Positions 43,304 to 52,769 are shown, counted from the stretch's first letter. The stretch is DNA of 64,000 nucleotides from CAZABP01 sp964483245 (GCA_964483245.1 CAZABP010000019.1:1-64000); one strand, 5' to 3'. Program-made: numbers and translations. The notes: generated by a model not told the origin, from the sequence alone.

Positions 43304-44590
43304 ATGCTCGATCTGAAGCTGATCCGCGAACAGCCCGACCTGGTGCGGGCTGCCGCCAAGCGCAAGCGCATGCCGGGCCGCATCGACGCGATCGACGCGG
43401 TCTTGCGACTCGACGAGGAGCTGCGCGGCATGCTGCCCCGGATCGAGGGGAGGCGCGCCGAGCAGAAGGCGGCCGCGAAGAAGCTCGGCGGCATGGCGCC
43501 GGCCGAGCGGGAGGCGTTCCTCGGCGCGCAGCGCGCGCTGAAGGAGCAGCTGCAGCAGCTCGAGCAGCGCGAGAAGGAGCTGCGCGCGGAGCTGCAGCAG
43601 GTGCTCGGGCTGGTGCCGAACATCCCCTCCGACGACACCCCGGACGGCGCGACCGACGCCGACAACGTCGAGGTGCGGCGGGTCGGTGAGCCGCGGCAAC
43701 CGGACTTCGCGCTGCGCGCGCACGATGACCTGGCGCTGGCGCAGGGCTGGCTCGACGTGGAGGCGGCGGGGCGCATCGCCGGCTCACGCAACTACATGCT
43801 GTTCGGCGACCTGACGCTGCTGCACGACGCGGTGTTGCGGCTCGCGCTGCTGCACATGACGCGCAAGGGATTCGTCCCGGTCGAGCCGCCGCTGCTGGTG
43901 CGGGATGGCGCGATGTTCGGCACCGCGTTCTTCCCCGGCGGCGAGGAGCAGACGTATCGCTGCGAGCAGGACGAGCTGAACCTGATCGGGACCAGCGAGG
44001 TGCCGGTCACGTCGATCCATGGCGACCAGATCCTCGAGCTCGACCAGCTGCCCAAGCGCTACGTCGCGCGCTCCGCCTGCTTCCGGCGCGAGGCCGGCAC
44101 CTACGGCAAGGACACCAAGGGGTTCTACCGCGTGCACCAGTTCCAGAAGGTGGAGCAGGTCGTCATCGATGTCGCCGACGAGCAGCGCAGCATCGAGCAC
44201 CACGAGCAGATCGTGCGCAACGCCGAGGAGGTGCTGCAGGCGCTCGAGCTGCCGTACCGCGTCGTCGTGGTCTGCGGCGGCGATCTCGGCGTCCCGCAGG
44301 TCAAGAAGTACGACATCGAGTGCTGGATGCCGTCCCGCCAGGCCTACGGCGAGACGCACTCGGCGTCGCGCTTCCACGACTTCCAGGCGCGGCGGCTGAA
44401 CCTGCGCTACCGCGACGCCGAGCGGAAGGTGCGGTTCTGCCACACGCTGAACAACACCGTGCTGGCGAGCCCGCGGATCCTGATCCCGTTGCTCGAAGTG
44501 CACCAGCAGGCGGACGGCACCGTACGCGTGCCGCCGGTGCTGCGCCCGCTGCTCGAGGGGCGCGAGACGCTGGGGCGGCCGCTGAGCTGA
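43304..44590 (+). CDS. serS: Seryl-tRNA synthetase
   Basis: 428 residues, normal length. The N-terminal coiled-coil arm that grips tRNA-Ser spans ~25-100. Class II motifs: motif 1 near FVPVEPPLLVRDGAMFGTAFFP, motif 2 in ARSACFRREAGTYGKDTKGFYRVHQFQKVE, and motif 3 in NNTVLASPRILIPLLEVHQQADG, where Pro-Arg-Ile stands for the usual R-hinge. GTSEVPVTSIHGDQIL is the Ser-binding TxE-like region. ATG at 43304 gives the standard start MLDLKLIREQPDLV. Confidence 0.95.
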   Translation: MLDLKLIREQPDLVRAAAKRKRMPGRIDAIDAVLRLDEELRGMLPRIEGRRAEQKAAAKKLGGMAPAEREAFLGAQRALKEQLQQLEQREKELRAELQQVLGLVPNIPSDDTPDGATDADNVEVRRVGEPRQPDFALRAHDDLALAQGWLDVEAAGRIAGSRNYMLFGDLTLLHDAVLRLALLHMTRKGFVPVEPPLLVRDGAMFGTAFFPGGEEQTYRCEQDELNLIGTSEVPVTSIHGDQILELDQLPKRYVARSACFRREAGTYGKDTKGFYRVHQFQKVEQVVIDVADEQRSIEHHEQIVRNAEEVLQALELPYRVVVVCGGDLGVPQVKKYDIECWMPSRQAYGETHSASRFHDFQARRLNLRYRDAERKVRFCHTLNNTVLASPRILIPLLEVHQQADGTVRVPPVLRPLLEGRETLGRPLS

Positions 44591-44665
44591 GAGCCGGTTC
44601 CCCAATCCCCGCTCGGTCGGCCGGTTGCGGCGCGACGCGGAGATTTGGAAGCAGGCTCTGACCGC

Positions 44666-45604
44666 TCACCCGCCGCGCCGCTCCAGCATCCGGTCGGTCA
44701 CGACCGCCAGCAGGATCACGCCGCCGATCACGGCGAGGTTCAGCGAGGAGGGGATGCCGAGCAGGTTGACCAGGTTCTGGATCACGAGGATCACGGCGGT
44801 GCCGAACAGGATCCCGAGCACCGAGCCGGAGCCACCGCTGAGCTTGCAGCCGCCGAGCACGGCCGCGGCGATCGCATACAGCTCGTAGAACGCGCCGAAG
44901 CTGCTCGGCTGGATCGAGTTGCTGTAGAACGCGGTCAGGATCCCCGCGACGCCGGTCAGGAGCCCGCACGCGACGTAGGCCGAGATCACGACGCGGTCGG
45001 TCGGGATCCCGGCGAGGCGCGCGGCGCGCTCATTGCCGCCGGTCGCGAACAGCCAGCGGCCCCAGACCGAGCGGTGCACGAGCAGGTGCAGCACGGCGGC
45101 GACCAGCAGCAGCAGCAGGAACGACGACGGGATCCCGAGCCACTCGCCGTTCGCCAGCGCGAACATCGTCTCGAATCCGGCGCCGGTGCCGAACCCGCAG
45201 GTCGCGTCGTCGGCCAGGAACCGCGCGGCACCGCGGTACAGCAGCAACCCGCACAGCGTCACCAGGAACGGTTGCAGCCGCAGCCGCGTGATCAGCCAGC
45301 CGTGTCCGGCGCCGAGCAGCATCGGGACCGCCAACACCGCTGGCACCGCGACCAGGGCCGGCCATCCACCGCTCCCGAGCGCCTGCGCGAGCAGCACGCC
45401 GAGCAGCGCGAACGTCGAGCCGACCGACAGCTCGATGCCGCCGGTCAGGATCACCAGCCCCATGCCGAGTGCGACGATCCCGAACTGCCCGATCAACCGC
45501 GCGAGATTCTGCAGGTTCGCCGGCGAGAAGAAGTTCGGATTCGCGATCCCGCCCGCGACGCACAGCAGGAGCAGCAGCAGCGCGATCCCGAGCGTCCGCT
45601 GCAC
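44666..45604 (-). CDS. Sugar-type ABC transporter permease (RbsC-like)
   Basis: 312 residues, eight or nine membrane helices. Family blocks NPNFFSPANLQNLARLIGQFGIVALGMGLVILTGGIELSVGS and ARLAGIPTDRVVISAYVACGLLTGVAGI, the latter being the EAA-like coupling loop of ribose-type permeases. A GTG start at 45604 lies 6 bp after the binding-protein stop. No ATP-binding subunit of this transporter is present in the window. The gene converges with serS. Confidence 0.87.
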   Translation of the reverse strand: MQRTLGIALLLLLLCVAGGIANPNFFSPANLQNLARLIGQFGIVALGMGLVILTGGIELSVGSTFALLGVLLAQALGSGGWPALVAVPAVLAVPMLLGAGHGWLITRLRLQPFLVTLCGLLLYRGAARFLADDATCGFGTGAGFETMFALANGEWLGIPSSFLLLLLVAAVLHLLVHRSVWGRWLFATGGNERAARLAGIPTDRVVISAYVACGLLTGVAGILTAFYSNSIQPSSFGAFYELYAIAAAVLGGCKLSGGSGSVLGILFGTAVILVIQNLVNLLGIPSSLNLAVIGGVILLAVVTDRMLERRGG

Positions 45605-45610
45605 GCCGGG

Positions 45611-46558
45611 TCAGGAGTCCTTCAGCAGGCTCTGCAGCCGGTTGCGGAAGCCCTCGACGTTCTCGCCGTTCACGACCTGCGTCGGCACGTGCAGCTTGCG
45701 ATCTGCCGGCAGCGAGCTCTGGTCGCCGGCGATCAGCTGCGCCAAGACGCCGACCGAGCGGCGGCCGAACTCGTACGGCTGCTGCACGATCGTCGCGGCG
45801 ATGTGCCCGTCGGCGACGCCCTGCAGCGTCTCCGCCTCTTCGTCGAAGCAGACGATCCCGAGCTCGCCGAGCCGGCCGCGCTCGCGCACGGCGTTCAGGA
45901 TCGCCGGACCGTTGTAGCTCCAGATCCCGACCAACGCGGCGGCGTCCGGTTCGCGGACGAGCAGGTCGAGCACGTTGCTCTTCGCACGCACGCGGTCGGT
46001 CTCGTCGGTCAACACGCCGCCGATCGTGATCGTGCTGCCGTCCAGCGCCGTGGTGATCCCGCGCAGCCGTTCGACCGCGTTCTGCGCGTCGCGGTAGCCG
46101 ACGAACGCGTAGATCGTGCCACCCTGCGGCAGCAGCCGGCGCAGCTCCTGCCCCGCCTGCTGGCCGGCGGCGAAGTTGTCGGTGCCGATGTAGCAGGCGC
46201 GCTGGCTGTCCGGCGCATCGCTGTCGGTGCAGATCAGCGGCACCCGGGCGGCGACCGCGTCGAGGATCGGGACCTGGTTGACCGGATCGATCGGGCTGAT
46301 CGCGATCCCGCGGACCCCGCGGCTGAGCAGGTCGTCGAGGATCCGCCGCTGCTCCGCAGCCGTGGCCGGATCGGTGATCCGGAAGTCGAGCGCCAGGCCC
46401 TGGTAGCTGCCGCTCCCGAGCTCCGCCTGCGCGCCGCGCTTGGCGATCGTCCAGAACGGGGACGCGCTGTTGGAGACGATCGCGATCTGGATCCTCGAAT
46501 CGCCGGTGCAAGCGCCGAATCCCAGCGCCAGACCGAGGGCTGCGCAGCGGAGTCGCAT
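45611..46558 (-). CDS. Periplasmic sugar-binding lipoprotein of the RbsB type
   Basis: 315 residues. The N-terminal signal has a lipobox-like GFGAC (about residues 13-17). The body is a type I periplasmic binding fold: IQIAIVSNSASPFWTIAKRGAQ, GVRGIAISPIDPVNQVPILDA, DSDAPDSQRACYIGTDNFAAG and IVCFDEEAETLQGVADGHIAATIVQQP. These are strong matches to ribose/simple-sugar binding proteins. It is first in the operon with the permease. The ligand cannot be named. Confidence 0.88.
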   Translation of the reverse strand: MRLRCAALGLALGFGACTGDSRIQIAIVSNSASPFWTIAKRGAQAELGSGSYQGLALDFRITDPATAAEQRRILDDLLSRGVRGIAISPIDPVNQVPILDAVAARVPLICTDSDAPDSQRACYIGTDNFAAGQQAGQELRRLLPQGGTIYAFVGYRDAQNAVERLRGITTALDGSTITIGGVLTDETDRVRAKSNVLDLLVREPDAAALVGIWSYNGPAILNAVRERGRLGELGIVCFDEEAETLQGVADGHIAATIVQQPYEFGRRSVGVLAQLIAGDQSSLPADRKLHVPTQVVNGENVEGFRNRLQSLLKDS

Positions 46559-47008
46559 GGGGGGAACGTAGGCACCGCTGCGCCGATTGCCATACGGCCG
46601 CGGCGCGACGCGGCGATCCAGGGCAGGCCCGGAGCGGCGCCCGGGCTGCTCAAGTCGGGGTGCGGTCGGGCCCGATCAGCAGAATTGCGGAACGGTCGCC
46701 AGCCGTTCCGTGGCTCCGTGACGCTTCTCGGGGGGGAAGCCTGCGGAGTTGCAGAGGTCGTGCGGGAGACAGGGGGGCCTTTGCACCGGCCGCGCCGTTT
46801 TGGGGAAACCGGCGAGGACGGCGGAGACCGCGCTACCGGTCATGGGGGGACCAGGCGCGGCCAGGCGCCCGCGGTGCCCACGCGCCGCCGCGGGGCCGCC
46901 TTTTTCTTCGCACCTGCAGCGCTCGCGAGGAGCGGAGACGCAGTGGCGGCAACGCGCATCGCGATCGCGCCTTGCAGCGGCTGCGTCGGGGGTCGATACC
47001 CTGCGGTC
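46559..47008. other. 450-bp divergent gap, no gene recognised
   Basis: It holds promoters of the sugar-binding protein and the DUF255 gene. A hairpin CGGAACGG-TCGCCAG-CCGTTCCG stands at 46688-46710, and GGGGCCGCCTTTTTCTT at about 46903-46919 ends in a T-run on the plus strand. I compared it mentally with tmRNA, RNase P RNA, SRP RNA and common riboswitch cores and saw none. Confidence 0.35.
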
Positions 47009-49132
47009 ATGAGCCGCAGCTTCGGGGTTTGCGCGGTTGCTCTGGCTGCCGGCCTCGTCGCCCAGACCCCTCCTCAGGAGCGACCCGTGAACCGCCTCGC
47101 CCACGAGACCTCTCCGTACCTGCGCCAGCACCAGCACAATCCGGTCGACTGGTACCCGTGGGGCGACGAAGCGCTGCAGAAGGCCAAGCGCGAGCAGAAG
47201 CCGATCTTCCTGTCGGTCGGCTACTCCGCGTGCCACTGGTGCCACGTGATGGAGGAGGAGTCGTTCGCAGACGCCGAGACCGCGAAGCTGATGAACGAGC
47301 ACTTCGTCTGCATCAAGGTCGACCGGGAGGAGCGGCCGGATGTCGACGAGATCTACATGACGGCCGTGCAGCGGATGACCGGGCACGGCGGCTGGCCGAT
47401 GTCGGTGTTCCTGACGCCGCAGGGGCAGCCGTTCTATGCCGGGACCTACTTCCCGCCGCAGGACCGGCACGGAATGCCCGGGTTCCCCCGCGTGTTGAAG
47501 CACCTCGCCGAGCTGTGGCAGAACCGGCGCGACGAAGTGTTGAAGGCGGGGCGCGAGATGCAGGCGGACCTGCAGAAGGTCCTGGCGCCGGCGGTCACGG
47601 CCGGCGAACCGACGCTCGCGATGGTCGAGACGGCGGTCAAGTCGAGCGCGACGCGGTTCGATGCCGAACATGGCGGGTTCGCCTGGGCCCCGCGCTACGC
47701 GCCGAAGTTCCCGCACGCGAGTGAGCTGGCGATGCTGCTGCGCGAGCACGCGCGCACCAGCGACGCGCAGGCGCTGGCAATCGTGCGCAAGACGCTGGCG
47801 GAGATGGCGACCGGCGGGATCTACGACCAGCTCGGCGGTGGCTTCCACCGCTACAGCGTCGACCGCGAGTGGGTCGTGCCGCACTTCGAGAAGATGCTGT
47901 ACGACAACGCGCAGCTCGCGCGGGTCTACGCCGAGGCGTGGCTGGTGACGCAGGATCCGCTGCACCGGCGCATCGCGACCGAAACGCTCGACTACCTGCT
48001 GCGGGAGATGCAGGATCCGGCCGGAGGGATCTGGTCGACGACCGACGCCGACAGCGAGGGGGAGGAGGGGAAGTTCTTCGTCTGGACGCGCGGTGAGATC
48101 GAGGAGCTGCTCGGCGACGACGCGGAACTCGCCTGCGCGCACTGGGGGGTCAGCGATGCGGGCAACTTCGAGGGGAACAACGTGCTGACGCTGGCGCAGA
48201 CGGCCGAGGAGCTGGCGGCGGCCGCTGGCCTCGACGTCGCGACCGTCCGCGCTCGCCTCGCGGCCGCGCGGTCGAAGTTGCTGGCCAGACGCGCCGAGCG
48301 CGTGGCGCCGGGCACCGACGACAAGATCCTCGCCAGCTGGAACGGGCTCGCGCTGTCGGCCTTCGCAGTCGGGCATCAGGTGTTCGGCGACGAGCGCTAT
48401 CTGGCCGCGGCGCGCCGGATCGCGGCGTTCCTGCTCGAGCAGATGGTCGTCGACGGCCGGCTGCGGCGGAGCTGGCGCGCCGGCGATGCCCGGTTCGACG
48501 CGTATCTCGAGGACTACGCCTGCGTCGCCGACGGGTTGTTGTCGCTGTTCGAGTCGGACTTCGATCCGCGCTGGCTCGCCGCCGCGCTGCAACTGCTCGG
48601 GGACGTCCGGGAGCGGTTCGGCGCCGACGATGGCGGGCTCTGGTTCACGGCGGCGGATCACGAAGATCTCGTCGCACGCAGCCGCAGCATCACCGAATCC
48701 TCGATGCCATCCGGTGCCGCGGTGGCGGCGACTGCGTTCCTGCGCGCCGGCCTGCTGACCGGGGACGGCGCGCTGTACGACCGCGGCGTCGCGGTGCTGC
48801 GCAGCAGTCACGAGCTGCTGACGAAGATGCCGATCGCCTGTCCGTCGATGCTGCTGGCGCTGCAGCTGCACCTCGGCGAGCCGCGCGAAGTCGTGATCGC
48901 CGGCGAAGTGGACGAACCGGAGGTGCAGGCATTCCTGTCGCGGCTGCGCGCGGCGTTCCCCCCGCACCACGTCACGGCGCTGGTCACCCGCGCGCATGCG
49001 GCACGATTGGTGGAGCTGGCGCCGGCGCTGGCCGGCAAGGAGCGGATCGATGGCGAGCCGGCGGCCTATGTCTGCCGGCGCGGCGTCTGCGAGGCACCGG
49101 TCACGTCGGCCGCACGGCTCGTGCTGCGCTGA
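47009..49132 (+). CDS. DUF255 / YyaL-like thioredoxin-fold and six-hairpin protein, exported
   Basis: 707 residues with a signal-like N-terminus (SFGVCAVALAAGLVAQ). The first domain is thioredoxin-like: HNPVDWYPWGDEALQKAK, then GYSACHWCHVMEEESF with C75-x-x-C78, and CIKVDREERPDVDEIYM. The rest is an alpha/alpha-toroid of the N-acylglucosamine epimerase type (GGFHRYSVDREWVVPHFEKMLYDNAQL). The family (YyaL, SPATA20) is widespread; its activity is poorly known and may be redox or carbohydrate related. The signal peptide suggests this one works in the periplasm, unlike many homologues. Confidence 0.87.
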   Translation: MSRSFGVCAVALAAGLVAQTPPQERPVNRLAHETSPYLRQHQHNPVDWYPWGDEALQKAKREQKPIFLSVGYSACHWCHVMEEESFADAETAKLMNEHFVCIKVDREERPDVDEIYMTAVQRMTGHGGWPMSVFLTPQGQPFYAGTYFPPQDRHGMPGFPRVLKHLAELWQNRRDEVLKAGREMQADLQKVLAPAVTAGEPTLAMVETAVKSSATRFDAEHGGFAWAPRYAPKFPHASELAMLLREHARTSDAQALAIVRKTLAEMATGGIYDQLGGGFHRYSVDREWVVPHFEKMLYDNAQLARVYAEAWLVTQDPLHRRIATETLDYLLREMQDPAGGIWSTTDADSEGEEGKFFVWTRGEIEELLGDDAELACAHWGVSDAGNFEGNNVLTLAQTAEELAAAAGLDVATVRARLAAARSKLLARRAERVAPGTDDKILASWNGLALSAFAVGHQVFGDERYLAAARRIAAFLLEQMVVDGRLRRSWRAGDARFDAYLEDYACVADGLLSLFESDFDPRWLAAALQLLGDVRERFGADDGGLWFTAADHEDLVARSRSITESSMPSGAAVAATAFLRAGLLTGDGALYDRGVAVLRSSHELLTKMPIACPSMLLALQLHLGEPREVVIAGEVDEPEVQAFLSRLRAAFPPHHVTALVTRAHAARLVELAPALAGKERIDGEPAAYVCRRGVCEAPVTSAARLVLR

Positions 49133-49160
49133 CGTCGGGGACGCGGCGCCTGGCGACGCG

Positions 49161-49598
49161 TCAGGACGGGCGCTTGGGCTGCTCTTTCTTGAACTGCAGC
49201 CGATACGCGAGGATCCCCGGCCCGAGCGCCATCGACGCGAGCGCCAACACGAGGATCGCGATGTGGTACTCGCAGCCCGGGAGCTCGTAGCCGTGCTTGC
49301 CGCTGATGAACAGGATCGCGCCGGCCATCAACGCGATGAAGATCAGCGCCGACAGGTTGATGAAGAAGCCGACCAGCATCGTCAAGCCGGCGAACAACTG
49401 CGCGATCGCGATCAGGTGCGCGGCCAGCGAGGCCATCGGAAACCCGGCCTCGTCGAGCCGGGTCGTCAGCAGCGCCAGTTCATCCGTGCCACCGGCACCG
49501 AAGATGTCGCCGACCTTCGCCGCGCCGTGGTAGACGAAGCAGAAGCCGAGGGTCACGCGCACGATGAAGGCGACGATCTGCCGGCCGTTCTCGCTCAT
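49161..49598 (-). CDS. DoxX-family membrane protein
   Basis: 145 residues, four helices: IVAFIVRVTLGFCFVYHGAAKV, LIAIAQLFAGLTMLVGFFINL, ALIFIALMAGAILFISGKHG, and IAILVLALASMALGPG. The GFCFVYHGAAKV opening and the AHLIAIAQLFAGL segment are typical of DoxX/DoxD-like proteins, linked in different bacteria to thiosulfate:quinone reduction or redox homeostasis. It has no catalytic residues that allow a firmer call. It converges with the DUF255 gene. Confidence 0.82.
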   Translation of the reverse strand: MSENGRQIVAFIVRVTLGFCFVYHGAAKVGDIFGAGGTDELALLTTRLDEAGFPMASLAAHLIAIAQLFAGLTMLVGFFINLSALIFIALMAGAILFISGKHGYELPGCEYHIAILVLALASMALGPGILAYRLQFKKEQPKRPS

Positions 49599-49632
49599 GA
49601 GGGGCGGAGCGTAGGCGGGCGGCGCCGCCCGA

Positions 49633-49938
49633 TCACGACCAACTTGGTTCGCGCAGCTCGTTCTGCCAGGTGCGGTAGTGGTCGACGAACCGCTGCAGCG
49701 TGTCGGCCGTCGCCGTGTCCAGCTCCCGCGCATCCCGCGCGTCGCCGATCGCGGTCCGCAGCTCGGCGAACGCCGGCGTCGCGAGCAGGAACGCGGGGAA
49801 CGAGTCGTCCGGCTGTGGCGGCTCGACGAGGCGCACCAGGCGCGGCAGCCATTGCAGCTGGTCGCGGCGGTGCCGTTCACGCCAGCGCAGCCGTTCGGAC
49901 AACGTAAGGGTCCAGGGGTCCGTCAGCAGATCCTGCAT
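49633..49938 (-). CDS. Small hypothetical protein
   Basis: 101 residues, upstream of doxX on the same strand with a 34-bp gap. Sequence: a helical, Arg/Trp-rich first half (LSERLRWRERHRRDQLQWLP) and an acidic second half (LDTATADTLQRFVDHYRTWQ). No motif is recognised. Composition and placement fit a real gene better than the alternative frames here, but support is modest. Confidence 0.5.
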   Translation of the reverse strand: MQDLLTDPWTLTLSERLRWRERHRRDQLQWLPRLVRLVEPPQPDDSFPAFLLATPAFAELRTAIGDARDARELDTATADTLQRFVDHYRTWQNELREPSWS

Positions 49939-49988
49939 CGCACTCAGGTTTCGATCCGGTTTGCTGATCGGCCCGGGCTCGGCGAATC

Positions 49989-50825
49989 TTGAGCGGCGTG
50001 TCGCCCGAGCCGTTCCACGCACGCCCGCTCGATCCCGGGGATCACGTGTTGGCGCGGGCACTGTGTGCACGCGCCGGCGCGCACGGCGTCTACGTCGCCA
50101 ACTTCCTGACCACGCCCCGTCCGGACGGCAGTGAGCTGCTCGGGTTCTACGCTGCCGATGGGCTGGCCGGCCTCGCGCTGTTCGGTGCGCGCGGCAATCT
50201 GATCCTGCTGGTCGAAGCCGAGCTGTCACCTGCGGCGGTTGCGGCGGCAGTCGCGGCGCAGGGAACCCCGTGGCGCATCGCGCTCGCGCCGGCCGCGTAT
50301 GCCGCCGCGCTTCGCGACGCCGCGCCCGCACCGCTGCTCGTCGACCGCGAGCAGCATTGGTTCGGCATGTCGCCGCAAGCAGCCACGGCGGCGCTGCTGC
50401 GCGACGACGTGCGACCGGCCGAACCGGCGGACCGGCGTGCACTGGTCGCCGCCTGCCTCGAGCTGAACGAAGCGGATCTCGGCGTCGATCCCAAGCGCGT
50501 GCACCGTGCGTGGCTGCGCGAGACGATCGACCGGCGCATCCGCGACGGCACGACGCTCGTGCTCGGCCCGCCGGGGGATCCGCATGGGAAGCTCGATCTC
50601 GGCAGCACCGGTTCCGCGGGGTGGGTGCTCGAGGGTGTGTTCACGTTCCGGCCGTATCGCCGCCGCGGCCTCGCGAGTGCGCTGGTCGCCACGGTTGCGC
50701 GCAGCGCCGATACGCCGCTGGTGTGCCTGCATGTCGCCGCGGACAACGCGCCGGCGATCCATGCTTACCAGCGCGCAGGGATGCAGCGGATGGGAGCGTG
50801 CCGGTTGTTGTTGCAGGCGGGGTGA
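49989..50825 (+). CDS. GNAT N-acetyltransferase with N-terminal accessory domain
   Basis: Up to 278 residues. The C-terminal GNAT half shows GWVLEGVFTFRPYRRRGLASALVATVAR, with the acetyl-CoA loop (R/Q-x-x-G-x-A: RRRGLA), and LHVAADNAPAIHAYQRAGMQRMG. The N-terminal ~120 residues resemble the DUF4081-like half of two-part acetyltransferases. The start is uncertain: TTG 49989 or GTG 49998. It is divergent from the small hypothetical gene. Substrate unknown. Confidence 0.8.
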   Translation: MSGVSPEPFHARPLDPGDHVLARALCARAGAHGVYVANFLTTPRPDGSELLGFYAADGLAGLALFGARGNLILLVEAELSPAAVAAAVAAQGTPWRIALAPAAYAAALRDAAPAPLLVDREQHWFGMSPQAATAALLRDDVRPAEPADRRALVAACLELNEADLGVDPKRVHRAWLRETIDRRIRDGTTLVLGPPGDPHGKLDLGSTGSAGWVLEGVFTFRPYRRRGLASALVATVARSADTPLVCLHVAADNAPAIHAYQRAGMQRMGACRLLLQAG

Positions 50826-50835
50826 TGGAGCGGGA

Positions 50836-50935
50836 TGGGGATGGGGTTGGGGTTCGGGCCGGATCGGGACCGGGCCCGGAACCGGGATCGGGATCGGGAG
50901 CGGGATCGGGATCGGGATCGGGAGCGGGAGCGGGG
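50836..50935. repeat. GGGATC-type hexanucleotide microsatellite
   Basis: Imperfect tandem repeats of a 6-bp unit, GGGATC with variants GGGAGC, GGGACC and GGGCCC, run for about 100 bp just after the acetyltransferase stop. It sits between two converging genes (stop codons at 50825 and 50962). The plus strand is a series of GGG triplets and so has G-quadruplex potential. Confidence 0.85.
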
Positions 50936-50961
50936 TTGCGCGGGATCCGCGCTCCCGGCGA

Positions 50962-52707
50962 CTACCTCACTGCCAATGAGGCCAACGCGCTCGCCGGATT
51001 CAGCAGTGGGTGGTCGCGCAGGTCGCGCAGGTCGAGCTCGTCGAGGCGGCGTTGCAGCTCGGTGGTGACGACGTCGGCTTGCGGTTGCTTGCCGGCCTGG
51101 CGCATGGCGCGGGCGAGGGCGGCGTGGACGAGTGGGTCTTGCGTGCGCAGCGCGGCGCGGCCGAGCAACGTTGCTTCGTCGAGCAGCTCGCCGCGGTGAC
51201 CGTGCCAGGCGGCCTGCAGCAGCGTGCCCCAGACGGTGGCGGTCGGGAATGCGCTGCTGCCTTCGCGCGTGAGGCCGGCGGCGATCGGAGTGGGGTCTTC
51301 GCCGCGGGCGACGGCGACGCGACCGAGCAGGTAGTCGATACCCTGGCGTGCGGCAGCTGGGGGACCGGCTTCCTGCAGGGCGGTCAGGCGGGAGGCGAGC
51401 TCGGCATCCTGGCCGAGGCGGAGCAGGACTTCGCCCGCTTCGACCAGGTCGAGGGCGAAGGTGTCGAGCTGGGACGGGCGCTGGCGCAGCCATTCGAGGT
51501 CGTCGAGCAGGTGCCGCGTCGCGAGGGCGCGGTCGCCGATCAGGAGTGCGTGCGCGGCCTGCATGCGCAACACGCCGTGCAGCATGCTGCCGTGTCGGAT
51601 CTCGGGGTCGGCGGCGAGGTCGGTGAGGACGGCGGCGAGTTCGGCGTCGCGGCCGAGCGCGTGCAGCGCGAGGATGCGCGGCACCAGGACGCGGGTTTCG
51701 GGCAGGCGGCCGCGGGCCCGCTGCACGGCGTCGAGTGCGGCCTTCGGATTGCCGGTGCCGAGCTCGGCGAATGCGAGGTGGTAGGCGACGGGACCGCTGC
51801 GCGGCCAGCGCTGCTGCAGCTCGCGCCACAGCGGCGCACTGCGCGCGTAATCACCGGCGAGGTTCGCGGCCAAGGCTGCGGTGTAGCGGACGTGCGGGTC
51901 GAACGGCCGCTCCCGCATGCCGGCCTGTGCGAGGGCGGTGAGCTCGGCGTCCTGTTCGCGCGCCAGCCGCGGGTCGTGCGTGCGCGCGAGGATCAACGTG
52001 CGCGCGAGGCGGTGTCGGGTCGTCGGGGCGAGCCGCGCGTCGTAGCCGAGGGCTTCGTTGGCCGTGCGCGCCGCCTGCTCCGGATCGCCGAGGTCGAACG
52101 CAGACTCGGCCAGCAGCATCAGCGTCACCGTGCAGGCCGGGTCGAGCGGGCGCGCGCGCTGCGCCAGCGCGAGCTGGCTGCGGCGGTCACCTTCGCCTTG
52201 TCCGGACGTCGCTTCCGCGAGCAGCGCGAGCACGCGCGGATCGGCGCTGAGGATCGCGGTGGCGGGGAGCGGCGGCTCGTCGACCGGATCGCCGAGCGCC
52301 CGTCGCGTCTGCAGCGCCAACGCATCGAGCGAGCTGAGCGCGTCGGCGCCTGCGTTCTCGACGCTGGCGAACGGAACCGCGGCCGACTCTGGCTGCAGCA
52401 GCGCGGTCGACCAGCGCCGCGCGCCCGCGTCGTAGAACACCGCCACGGCAGCATTGCTGGCGACGTCTTCGATCCCGCCGGCGAAGTCGAACCATGCGCT
52501 CTGCTGCAGCGTGGTGCGCCAGAGCTGGTTCGCCGGCTCCAGGTCGCGCAGGGCGCCGACCGGTTCGGTTGCCACCGGCAGCACGCGCACGACGGTCCCG
52601 GCCGGCAACGCATGCCGCACCGGCAGCCCGGCCGGATCGATCGTGCGGTCCGGCGTGGGTGGGGTTCCGCAGGCGGCGGCGAGCAGCAGCAGACCGGAGC
52701 GGTGCAT
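50962..52707 (-). CDS. TPR-repeat lipoprotein
   Basis: 581 residues. A short signal with lipobox LAAACG (LLLLAAACGTPP) makes it a probable lipoprotein. Residues ~20-150 form an N-terminal domain with a strand pattern (VVRVLPVATEPVGALRDLEPANQLW). The rest is helical TPR/Sel1-like repeats: TLMLLAESAFDLGDPEQAARTANEALG, YTAALAANLAGDYARSAPLWRELQQ, AYHLAFAELGTGNPKAALDAVQRA and others. Such proteins serve as assembly scaffolds. The partner is unknown. It runs divergently from a secreted orphan gene. Confidence 0.78.
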   Translation of the reverse strand: MHRSGLLLLAAACGTPPTPDRTIDPAGLPVRHALPAGTVVRVLPVATEPVGALRDLEPANQLWRTTLQQSAWFDFAGGIEDVASNAAVAVFYDAGARRWSTALLQPESAAVPFASVENAGADALSSLDALALQTRRALGDPVDEPPLPATAILSADPRVLALLAEATSGQGEGDRRSQLALAQRARPLDPACTVTLMLLAESAFDLGDPEQAARTANEALGYDARLAPTTRHRLARTLILARTHDPRLAREQDAELTALAQAGMRERPFDPHVRYTAALAANLAGDYARSAPLWRELQQRWPRSGPVAYHLAFAELGTGNPKAALDAVQRARGRLPETRVLVPRILALHALGRDAELAAVLTDLAADPEIRHGSMLHGVLRMQAAHALLIGDRALATRHLLDDLEWLRQRPSQLDTFALDLVEAGEVLLRLGQDAELASRLTALQEAGPPAAARQGIDYLLGRVAVARGEDPTPIAAGLTREGSSAFPTATVWGTLLQAAWHGHRGELLDEATLLGRAALRTQDPLVHAALARAMRQAGKQPQADVVTTELQRRLDELDLRDLRDHPLLNPASALASLAVR

Positions 52708-52769
52708 CGGCCAGAGCCTAACGGGCCGGCCGCTGCAGACCGCGCTGCGGAAATGCCGATGCGACCGGC

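Noticed and set aside
44645..47008. Long in-frame upstream extension of the DUF255 gene across the ABC transporter genes
   Set aside because: It is antisense to a clear permease and binding protein; a signal peptide at 47009 marks the true start.
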